DNA of 64,000 nucleotides, from the NCBI RefSeq assembly GCF_000002425.4, contig NC_037271.1:2607272-2671271 (forward strand), read 5' to 3'. The notes under the pieces were generated by a model that made no database searches, was not told the DNA's origin, and worked only from the letters and a program-made list of their open reading frames with translations. The position numbers and the translations under genes were made by a program. Each line of letters starts with the position of its first letter. Positions within the stretch are counted from its first letter, which is position 1. This stretch comes from Physcomitrium patens (Eukaryota; Streptophyta; Bryopsida; Funariales; Funariaceae). This document shows positions 51,777-61,347 of the stretch, in pieces.

Positions 51777-51904
51777 GAAGCTTCTAGAAGCTTCTAGAAA
51801 GGAATCCCCTGGAACTTTCTAGAAGCTTCCTAGTTAATAGAAGTAGCTCGAGAAGTTTCTAGAACCTTCTAGAAATGAAGCCTTTGGAACCTTCTAGAAG
51901 CTTC
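51777..51904 (+). promoter_or_regulatory. Heat-shock-element clusters in F3 LTR promoter
   Basis: Runs of alternating GAA and TTC triplets at exact 5-base spacing, the binding pattern of heat-shock factors: 51777-51799 (five units), 51812-51829 (four), 51852-51874 (five) and 51887-51904 (four). The last ends 42 bases upstream of the TATA box at 51946. The 3' LTR has equivalents at 57447-57469, 57482-57499, 57522-57544 and 57557-57574. Confidence 0.75.
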
Positions 51905-51945
51905 CTAGTTAATAGAAGTAGCTCGAGAAGCTTCCTAAGTAGGAG

Positions 51946-51954
51946 TATATATAG
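51946..51954 (+). promoter_or_regulatory. TATA box of F3 LTR
   Basis: TATATATAG, located 32 bases upstream of the A at 51978 proposed as the first transcript base. The same motif is at 57616-57624 in the 3' LTR. Confidence 0.75.
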
Positions 51955-52115
51955 GGATCGAGGCTGAAGAGTTCTTCAGTCTCGACAACACATCTCTTGG
52001 AGTTCTAGCTCACCTTTCTGGTGTTGTTCTTGTACTCATCTGTTTAATCTAGTTCTGCCACTTCTTCTTGAACTTCTTGTTAGATTTCAAGTCTGTATTT
52101 TGTGTCCGTGACAGT

Positions 52116-52126
52116 TTGTCGAGACT
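52116..52126 (+). promoter_or_regulatory. F3 primer-binding site, self-priming type (proposed)
   Basis: TTGTCGAGACT begins two bases after the 5' LTR and is a perfect 11-base complement of 51978-51988 (AGTCTCGACAA), the predicted 5' end of the element's own RNA. No match to an initiator-tRNA primer site (TGGTATCAGAGC) is present next to the LTR. Confidence 0.7.
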
Positions 52127-52393
52127 ACACTAACTTGAGATATGAGAGCTAGTTCTTTCTTAGTAGAGTGTGGATTACCCCTCTACTTGAAGGTATACTA
52201 GCATTTTTTAGAGGTTGCGGATTACCCTCCTCTAAACTGATACTTCTTCTGTTACAATATTGGAGTCTTATTCTTCTTGGAGAGAGTGGATTACCCCTCT
52301 TCTTGAAATTCTTAAGGCGTTTTATAGGTTGTGGATTACCCTCCTATAAACCAATATTGCCTCTTATAGGGTCATTTTTGTCCTTCTTTTAGA

Positions 52394-53419
52394 ATGGCCA
52401 GAGGTCAAGACATTAGTATGACAAAAAGTTCGGAGTCTAAGTTAGATGCTATTATGAATGCCCTCGCTACGTTATGACAAAGAATTGCAGAGATTGAAGG
52501 AGTGGTGGCAAGGCTTCATAATGATGGAGTATCTGGGATAGCACAATCTAAACTACACCAGCCTCAAATTTCGGCACTTGGAGAAACAACTTTACCTCAG
52601 GTTCGACAAGAACCACTAGTTCTACAACATAAGGAGCCTCGAGTTAGCCTTCCAGATAAGTTTGATGGAACACGTTCCAAGTTTCGAGGATTCGTCAATC
52701 AAATCAGGTTGATAACAGTTTTACAGCCCGAACGATATTCAACGGAGGAGTCACGTGTTGGGCTTGTTAGAACCTTACTTACGGGACAAGCTCTATCATG
52801 GTTTGCTCCTTTGTTTGAGAAACGATCATCCATATTAAATAACTTCGAAACCTTTTTGGAAGCATTTGCGGAAGCATTTGGTGAACACGATAAGGTTCGA
52901 TGAGCTACAACAAAGATTCGGTCGCTACGACAAGGGATGCGTTCTACATCAATCTATGCTTCGGATTTCAGGCAATTAGTATGCGACATCAATTGGGATG
53001 AAGAAGCGTTGATGAGTCAATTCTATTGGGGTTTAAGAGATGATGTGAAGGATTTGCTGTTAACTCTTCCTGATCCACGAACGCTCAATGAAGCCATTAG
53101 CCAAGCTGTGAAGTGCGATAATCGCCTATTCCAATGTCGCCAAGACCAACGCTCAAGACAACATACAATTCGCCATGCTCCAACTATGTCGGCAAGCGGT
53201 GTGAATTCGCATTCAGAGGTGGAAGACATGCAAATTGATGCGGTACGTATCAAATCTCTTACTATAGAAGAAAAAAAGCGACGTATGGAGGAAAATTTAT
53301 GCTTGTATTGCGGTGGAGAAGGCCACAAAGTCGGAAACTGCCCCAAAAAGCAAAATCGAGGCATAGTCAAGACTAGGGGAGTATTTGTTCAGGAAAACGA
53401 GGATGCCCAACCACAGTAG
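52394..53419 (+). pseudogene. F3 gag with CCHC zinc knuckle
   Basis: Starts MARGQDISMTKSSESKLDAI. It has one frame to the natural end at 53417-53419 except for TGA stops at 52475 and 52901, each plausibly a former CGA. The core (LPDKFDGTRSKFRGFVNQ, LSWFAPLFEKRSS, FYWGLRDDVKDLLLTLPDP) is the Ty3 retrotransposon gag domain. A CX2CX4HX4C knuckle (CLYCGGEGHKVGNC) lies near 53300-53340. Pol follows in the -1 phase and overlaps the gag end. Confidence 0.88.
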
Positions 53420-56400
53420 GAACCGTGCGGCTGGACAATGAAATATCCCAACAACAATCAGGTTCCTTTCTTTCTGCCCAACCTGCACTTTGTTTTACAA
53501 TCCCTCTGTTTATCGGCCCTTAAAAACTGAGAACCTTAGCACTACTAGACTCAGGATCATCTGCTTGTTTTTTAGACAAAGAATTTGCAAAGCGTCATAA
53601 GATCCCTTTAGTACAAAAATCAAAACCTGTTCATGTTGAGGTCATAGATGGGCGACCTTTATTGTCTGGTAGCATCACCCATGAATCAAAACCTATAGAA
53701 GTAACGTTTAAAGACCATAGTAGTCATATTATTTTTAATATTATTAGAACCCCATCAAATCCTATTATTCTTGGTCTTTCTTGGTTGGAAAAACATAATC
53801 CATTGATAGATTCGAGGTTGCGGAAGATGACTTTTCTCACAAAACCACCCAAGAAAAAACCTAGTAAAAAACCTCGAAAAAAGAAATCCTTATTCATTGG
53901 AGCAAGAGCGTTTATAAGATCATCTAAGGAAGGCACTCTATTTGTCATTTATGCGGCTCCAACTACCGAGGAGAAGATCTCAACAGCAAGTATACCAAAG
54001 CAATATAAAGATTTTGAAGACGTGTTTCAAAAGAAGAACGTCGACATACTACCGGAACACCGACCATATGATTGTGCCATAGACTTGCAAGAAGGAGCAC
54101 AACCACCTTTTGGCCCAATCTACAATCTATCGCAAACGGAGTTGGCAGAGTTACGAAAGTACATCGACGAGAATCTAGCCAAGAACTTCATTCGTCATTC
54201 AAAATCATCAGCTGGAGCACCCATCTTATTTGTGAAGAAGAAAGATGGATCATTACGGATGTGTGTGGACTATCGAGGCCTCAATAAGGTAACAAAGAAA
54301 AATCGTTACCCATTACCCTTGATTTCTAGTCTCTTAGAACAACTTGGACGTGTGAAGATCTTTACAAAAATTGATCTAAGGGGAGCTTATAATCTCGTAC
54401 AAATCAAGGAAGGAGATGAGTGGAAGACAGCATTCCGTACAAGGTATGGTCATTTCGAATATAACGTCATGCCTTTTAGTCTTACCAATGCTCCAACGGT
54501 TTTCCAACATATGATGAATGACATCTTTCGAGAACACCTCAACGATTTTGTTGTCATCTACTTGGACGATATTCTAATATTCTCTAAAAACGAGGAAGAG
54601 CATGAGGAGCATGTTCGTTTGGTCTTGGAGAAACTACGCAAGTGACGACTATATGCCAAATTAGAAAAGTGTTTATTTCACCAGACGGAGATGGAATTTT
54701 TGGGGTTCATTGCGACTACAGAAGGTTTGAAGATGGACCCCAAGAAAGTAGAAGCAATCATGTCTTGGGAGGTTCCGAAGACGGTTAGAGACGTACAATG
54801 CTTTCTTGGTTTTCCTAACTTCTATCGGATCTTCATCAAGAATTATTCTCAAGTTGCTGCTCCTCTCACTCGATTAACATGCAAAGATAAGTTGAAATGG
54901 GGACCTTTGGTGGAGAAGGCGTTTCAAGATTTGAAGACAGCATTTACTACAGCTCCAATTTTGGTACATCCAGACTTTACAAAGGCCTTCTATTTAGAAA
55001 CTGATGCTTCAGATTTTGCTTTGGGAGCTGTGCTTTCACAAATGAGTGAAGATAAGAAGCTCTATCTAGTTGCATTCTATTCTCGGAAGTTCTTTGCTGC
55101 TGAAATCAATTATGAGATCCACGATAAGGAACTTCTTGCTATAGTGGATTCTTTCGAAGAATGGCGTCACTTTCTTGAAGGAGCTACAAATCCAATAACC
55201 GTATATACGGATCACAAGAATTTGGAGTATTTCATGACAGCTCGAGTTTTAAATCGGCGTCAAGCTCGGTGGAATATGTCGCTATCTAGATTTGATTTTG
55301 TTATCACTTATTGACCTAGAAGGAAGCAAGGACTATCTGATGCTTTATCAAGGAGATCTTATCTTGCACTAAAGGCTAGAGAAGCAGCGTTTGATCAACA
55401 ATGTACAACGTTATTGAAGCGAGAGAGATTTCAACTTTGTGCTACTATTGTATCATTTGATGCTGACTTCCTAAACCAGGTACGTGCTATGACCATTAAA
55501 GATTCAGTAGCCATTGATATCAAGCAAAGTACCAATGATGACAAGTTCAAGGTGGAGGGAGATCTTTTATACTTTGAAGAGCGATTGTACATTCCAAAAG
55601 GACTAGCACTACTCCGAGTTCTTCAATCTCGCCATGATTTTCCAGCTGCAGGACATTTTGGATTCAATAAGACCTTGGAGCTTATTTCCCGAGATTTTTG
55701 GTGGCCCCAAATGTCGAAGGATGTGAAAGATTTTGTCCTCTCTTGTGACATCTGTTCAAGATCTAAGAATCCTCGGCATCGCCTTTATAGACTTCTACAG
55801 CCATTGCCAATTCCATGTCGACCATGGTCTTCAATTTCTATGGACTTCATCACGGACTTGCCATCATCAAACTCATTTCACAACATCTTTGTCATGGTAG
55901 ATCGGCTTACGAAGATGGCACACTTTGTTCCTTGTAAGAAGACATCGTCCAGTGAAGTCACAGCAAGACTCTTTCTCGATAATGTGTATCGATATCATGG
56001 ACTACCAGATGATATCATATCAGATCGAGGTACCCAGTTCGTGTCAAAGTTTTGGAGATCTCTCTTTGGGATATTGAAGGTGGATATCAAGCTTTCTTCA
56101 GCTTTTCATCCTCAAACTGATGGCCAAACGGAACGGGTGAACCAAGTCTTGGAGCAGTACTTATGATGCAGCATCAACTATTAGCAAGACGATTGGACTG
56201 CATATCTACCGCTAGCCGAGTTTGCATATAACAACACCCTCCATGCGTTGACTCAACAAACACCATTCTTTTCCAACTATGGGTATCATCCGAAGCTTGA
56301 TTTATTGAGTCCGTCAACAAATAACAATCCAGCAGCTGAAGGATTTGCGAAGCAACTATCAGAGCTTCAAACTATGTTGAAGCTTCAATTACAATCCGCT

Positions 56401-56895
56401 CAAGAATCCTATAAGACGTCTACAGATAGATTTCGGAATCCAACACCTACTTTCAAAGTTGGAGACAAAGCTTGGCTTCTTCGACGAAATATCAAGACCA
56501 AGCGACCATGTGATAAGTTGGACTATCGAAGATTGGGACCATTTATCATCCAGAAGCAAATTAATCCAGTGGCATACCGGCTAGAGTTACCGGCTTCTAT
56601 GAAGGTACATCCAGTCTTTCATGTTTCTCTGTTGGAACCTTATCGAAAGTCATCTTTTCCTAGAAGAGTGCAATGTCTGCCACCTAGTATTGAAATCGAG
56701 AACCACGAAGAATACGAGGTTGAAAAGGTATTGGATTCACGGCAAAGGTGGGAAAAGTTAGAATATCTTGTTCATTGGTGCAGCTATGACATTAATGAGC
56801 GAACGTGGGAGTCAACTGAAAATCTTGCGAATGCGCCACAAAAGGTACAGGAGTTTCATCAACGACATCCCGATAAACCTAAATCAATTCGATGA
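53401..56895 (+). pseudogene. F3 pol: protease, RT, RNase H, integrase, chromodomain
   Basis: A single frame with stops at 53521, 54643, 55312 and 56164. Protease: [15 protein letters not shown] (about 53550). RT: about 54100-54660 with an intact [11 protein letters not shown]. RNase H: about 54960-55330 with ETDASDFALGAVLSQ, KELLAIVDSFEEW and YTDHKNLEYF. Integrase zinc finger H-H-C-C (about 55630-55765). Integrase core: SMDFITDLP, IISDRGTQF and TDGQTERVNQ, so all catalytic acids are present. Chromodomain near 56705-56850: EVEKVLDSRQRWEKLEYLVHW. Pol extends upstream in the same phase to the gag knuckle (a GKRGCPTTVGT block matches the F2 pol start), with a further stop at 53374. Confidence 0.92.
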
Positions 56896-57011
56896 TAGCT
56901 TCTTTCTGAAGCTTGTTCTCCCAACAATATAAGAAAAAGGGAGAGCACCAGCAAAATTCATTGTTGATGTAGTTATTTTCTCCAAGATAGATCGTAGTTT
57001 GGTCTTTTGAA

Positions 57012-57338
57012 ATGGATAGCCAAGAGATAGATACTATGCCAGTCAGAGTATCGCAACCAAGTAGCTCACGAAGGCGACCCCGAGATGAAGAACTACATGT
57101 ACCACGACGACGACGGAGGATACCGAGTAACCGATCACTGGTGATCGTATTTGAGATCGAGCCTGCTTACAATGGTCAACCAGAAGGCGTGTTTGCAGGA
57201 CAATTTCACAATGAGGACACGGAAGTTCATGCTTGGTCAGAAGTCAAAGGCGTGGGCCACTACCGTTGGCTTCAAGGGTCGATGAACCACTTGCCTCGTG
57301 AACAACAGTTGGAGTTCATAGCAGAAGTTATGCGATAA
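57012..57338 (+). CDS. Additional post-pol ORF of F3 chromovirus, 108 aa, unknown function
   Basis: An intact frame between pol and the polypurine tract, whereas gag and pol are full of stops. The N-terminal half is Arg-rich and looks like a nuclear-localisation or nucleic-acid-binding segment (SSSRRRPRDEE, PRRRRRIPSNR). The C-terminal half has LVIVFEIEP, EGVFAGQFHNEDTE and YRWLQGSMNHLPREQ. No family was recognised. Related, decayed copies follow pol in both F2 elements (29949-32319 and 19253-19559) with the same order of motifs and a start codon at a similar distance from pol, so it is a conserved feature of these elements. Whether it is translated from its own RNA is unknown. Confidence 0.7.
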   Translation: MDSQEIDTMPVRVSQPSSSRRRPRDEELHVPRRRRRIPSNRSLVIVFEIEPAYNGQPEGVFAGQFHNEDTEVHAWSEVKGVGHYRWLQGSMNHLPREQQLEFIAEVMR

Positions 57339-57398
57339 ATCTTCATTTTCTTGCGTTGGTACTGATCAACAACATTGCTTCTCAGAGACCTCGAAGCT

Positions 57399-57412
57399 AA
57401 AGGAGGGGGTGA
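57399..57412 (+). other. F3 polypurine tract
   Basis: AAAGGAGGGGGTGA immediately before the 3' LTR, the expected primer for plus-strand DNA synthesis. Confidence 0.85.
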
Positions 57413-57783
57413 TGTTAGGGACATATTCCTTAGAACCTTTTAGAGAGAAGTTTCTAGAAGCTTCTAGAAAGGAATCCCCTGGAACTTTCTAGAAGCTTCC
57501 TAGTTAATAGAAGTAGCTCGAGAAGTTTCTAGAACCTTCTAGAAAAGAAGCCTCTGGAACCTTCTAGAAGCTTCCTAGTTAATAGAAGTAGCTCGAGAAG
57601 CTTCCTAAGTAGGAGTATATATAGGGATCGAGGCTGAAGAGTTCTTCAGTCTCGACAACACATCTCTTCGAGTTCTAGCTCACCTTTCTGGTGTTGTTCT
57701 TGTACTCATCTGTTTAATCTAGTTCTGCCACTTCTTCTTGAACTTCTTGTTAGATTTCAAGTCTATATTTTGTGTCCGTGACA
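57413..57783 (+). repeat. 3' LTR of F3
   Basis: 371 bp, starts TGTTAGGGACA and ends TGTCCGTGACA. TATA 57616-57624; R-start AGTCTCGACAA 57648-57658. Followed by the CAAGG target duplication. Confidence 0.95.
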
Positions 57784-59198
57784 CAAGGTCGAAAAAAAAT
57801 AGTAAATCATAAATACATTGAACTTTCAAAATCATTTTATTTGATGTATAACATATATTTACAACAAAGCAAATAATGTTTACTAATTACAAAACACATA
57901 TCACTTACCAAAGTATCAATCTTACACAAATAAAGAATATAACACAATAATGACATACTATTTATATATATAAAAACACAAAAACAAACAAAAGAGAAAA
58001 GAAAAGAAATCCTAGTAGATTTAAATCCGGTAAAAATAAAATTAGAAATTAAGAATCTTACTATTTAGATTTAGTTCTTTGATTTATTTCAATCAAGGTT
58101 GCATTACGTACTTAAAGTAAGTCCTTAACTACCAATAATATACATTGGTTCAGACTGTTATAATATATAATTCTATTTGAAGTATTAATTATTGAATTTC
58201 ATACTTACATTCTAACAAAAAAAATATCAATTCCTATGTGTTTTAATTTCAACCTAAATGTGTTGAAAGTGGTATGTAATGTTTAGTTTTATTTTAGAAC
58301 AAAGAACCACAAAATCAAATTATAATCCTTTAAATAAATTCTATTTTATATTAAAAATATTTTATGAATAAATATAATTAATATTTTATAATATTAATTT
58401 TTTTAATCTTAATAATTTTCTAATATTAACTTATTTCTATAATAGATTCATATAAAGAAATAAAAAAATAAAAAATAAAAATATAATCTTATCAAATAAA
58501 GATATAAATTATTATTTTTTTTCTAAAATAATAGTTTTAAATTATAAGTATACAATTTTTCTTAGTTTAGCTTTGTGATACTTAATTTATATTTATTTAG
58601 ATATAATAATATATAAATTCTTTTAATAGAAAAATCTAACTCAATATTCAAATTAGAAGATTGATTAAACATGCTTAATCAATCTTAGTAGATTTATATA
58701 AAATCATATATAATGAAAATAAAAAATAAAAATAAACAAATAAATAAATTTAACAAAAACTTTATTACTTAGTGGAATGATTGTAGATAGCACTTAAACT
58801 ATGAACCTACAAAGATAATTCTCTATTAAGATGGTCCTTTGGAACATTGGATAATTAATCCACCTCTTATCAAATATATCAACTCATAAATACAACTTTC
58901 CAAATTGCTCAATTTGTTTTTACATCTTTGAGATATTAAGAACTTGTCCAAAAGTGCATTCTTTTGGCTATTTTATCAAGAAAATAGAAACTCACATATC
59001 AAACAACAACAAAGCAATTGAGAGAAAAGAGAGAGAGGCAAAGTATATGGGAACCAATATCCAAGGAGTCAAACTCCACATAAGCACACACATACTCAAA
59101 CAAGAGACAAAATGATGCACTACAATGGAAGTAAGAAAACCCAAGAGCATCATTGTACCAACAATGCAAAAGAGGGAGGAAGAAATATATATATACAT

Positions 59199-59241
<43 letters not shown>

Positions 59242-59390
59242 ATAAAATAAAAACACAAACAAACAAACAAAACATAACAAAAGAGAGGGAGGGAGTGGGG
59301 CGAGAGAGCCAAAAGGGGTGGTGGAGAGGGAGTGCTTGGGGAGAGTCCACATCCCCAATGCCAGATTCGCATTCTCAAAGTGGACGGCAT
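57784..59390. other. AT-rich intergenic with compound microsatellite
   Basis: No gene seen. A compound (AC)n(AT)n repeat lies at about 59192-59242. Open frames running through it on both strands are low-complexity artefacts. Confidence 0.6.
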
Positions 59391-60141
59391 TCAATCTTTA
59401 CGCCGGTCCGAGGCCACGGTATTTATTACCCACTCGGGTGTGTCCAAGCCTCGCCCCGGTAGACCCCACCCGCGATCGCCTTTCTCACCCCCTTCCGCCG
59501 CAGCCGCGAGGCAACGCCTCGAAAGCCGCTGTCGTCAGGATTGGCTTCTACCTTCGACACACTTCGGAAAGCGTCGCGTCCACGCTAATACTCCAAGTAT
59601 TGGAGCCTTTTCCTTGCGGATATTCTGCCCAATTTGCAACTAGGGGTAGCACGTGTGAATCGAGTGACGCGAGAAAAACTTGGGTGGGGTTCAAAGTGCG
59701 GTGCTTGGAGGCGCAATGGTTCGCGTCGACGGTTTCGCATTTCAGTCGCGATGTTGCGGGGTGGATGCGATGCTTTGTACTTTGGATCTGCAATGAGTGG
59801 GCAGTGGGTCGTGGTTCATCCCTTTCGTCGTGGCCCTCTCGTCCCTCCCTTCCCTCCGAAGCATTTAATCCCGTGAATTGAATAGGGGTCGGAGTCTTCT
59901 AATGCTATCTATTAGAAGAACCCAAACCCCTAGCTTTTACGGAGTGTTCGTACTTGAACAGGTGTTCAAGTGATAGTGTACGAAAATATCGAACTCCTGT
60001 CCATATAAAAGTAAACATCGAGTTGAAGCCTAAAGTTGTGGAAAGAAATAGTATTCCATCCTCATTAAATCGATCCAGATGGATATGGACGTTCCATTAC
60101 ATGCTGTTTTCTTTCGCAACCAATAACAATTGTTGGTCTAC

Positions 60142-60174
<33 letters not shown>

Positions 60175-61347
60175 CTTTCGTCGACTGGGTGGGGAGTGTG
60201 TTTGGATTTTGAGGAATTGTCGTATTGGCGGGGTCTAATTGTAACTGGGTCGTAAGGGGATCCTGAGTCACCACCTTCGACCTCCCGAGTTTTGGACAAA
60301 ACCAAATTTGTGCTTAGAAGCTGCCAATCATGGAAGGCCTGACAAATGTTTCAAACCCTGCGCTGACGATGATGTTTCAAATGCACCAACCGTGGAACTG
60401 GTGATCGCAGCCAGTCGTCAACCTAACAGCTGTCACACTTGGAGATCGCACAATCCTGTTGCAGGTAATAAATATAAACCAAAACCTGGAAAATCGAAGG
60501 ATTTTACCGAGAAGCTGATGATAGGCAGAATTTCGTCAAATCATCTCTAGACTAGCATTTGGGTGTCACCAATGGTGCTGCAGCTGCGTCGATCTATTCG
60601 ATGAGGTGAACCAAGCAAACCTTCTCGAAAGTGATTCATCAATCGTATCACGGAGCCAGTCACATGGTTCGAATCACATTCATTATGAGATCAGTTAATC
60701 GCCGGATCGTGAAGCAGAATTAGAGCATTAAGGCAGGTCACGCTGAGGGAGCGGCGGATACTTGGCCCCAACGGACCGTAAATCTTTGATCGCTATCGGG
60801 ATTTGACTTGTGACGGGAGAGGAGGGGCTGGGAGGGACAAAGAAGGTAAAGTTTATTACCGGTCAGGTATCAAACGTTTGGCTTTGCAGGATCATTTACT
60901 GTTCTTTGGTTCCTTAACCTGCGTGTCCGGAGTCTATGGTTGGGGGCATTCGTAGGATTTGTGGCTCTCTTGTTATTATCCAGGTTGTGGATGACGGATT
61001 ATCGTTGCCCCCTTTTCTGCGGATGCCCGTGCGTCCTGTTTCGGAGGTAGGTTTTACGTTTTGAGAGTTGGAGGTTACAACTGGGAGCTCATGGAAAGAG
61101 TGCTCAAGTTCTGGAGCACTGGAGTATCGGATTCGTTGGGCATGTGTTGCAGGAGGTTGTTAAGGGTGTCGAGTGTGTGTGGGAGTTGATGGAGTAGAGG
61201 ACATGGGGGATTTTGAATTGAAGGCGTTTTAGGGCTTGGGGCTGCTAGTCCAGGTGTTGCAGTTTGCAGTGGAGCTTTGAGGAGGAGGTGAAGAATTGAG
61301 GGAGAGTTTACTGTTGAAGTGATAGGAGGGAGTCTGCACTTGCAACG
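59391..61347. other. Upstream region of the SPTR-repeat gene
   Basis: Base composition turns GC-rich at about 59390. A T run lies at 60145-60174. Small frames (59318-59881, 60308-60550) show no recognisable domain. This probably contains the promoter and a long 5' leader, possibly with a non-coding first exon. Confidence 0.45.

Larger units (their letters stand above)
51694..52113 (+). repeat. 5' LTR of F3 with heat-shock-element arrays
   Basis: 420 bp. The U3 part (51694-51945) is built of TTCTAGAA-rich repeats. TATA box 51946-51954, presumed R start 51978. It ends TGTCCGTGACA. A block of about 49 bp within 51735-51800 is absent from the 3' LTR. Confidence 0.93.
51694..57783 (+). mobile_element. 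Nearly intact F3 chromovirus, 6.1 kb, target duplication CAAGG
   Basis: 5' LTR 51694-52113, 3' LTR 57413-57783, flanked by CAAGG at 51689-51693 and 57784-57788. Inside, in order: a primer site beside the LTR, gag (52394), pol in the -1 phase with protease, RT, RNase H, integrase and chromodomain (to 56895), a 108-codon extra ORF (57012-57338) and a polypurine tract (57399-57412). The LTRs are almost identical apart from an extra repeat block of about 49 bp on the left, so the insertion is young. Gag and pol nonetheless carry six in-frame stops. The 5' LTR begins TATTAGGG where the 3' LTR has TGTTAGGG. Confidence 0.93.

Noticed and set aside
58992..59462. Overlapping ORFs across the AC/AT microsatellite
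   Set aside because: All translate simple repeats (His-Thr, Tyr-Ile, Cys-Val) and are open on both strands only because the repeat lacks stops.
59318..59881. 187-codon plus-strand ORF in the GC-rich block
   Set aside because: Several frames are open in this GC-rich stretch and none has a recognisable domain; more likely promoter or leader.
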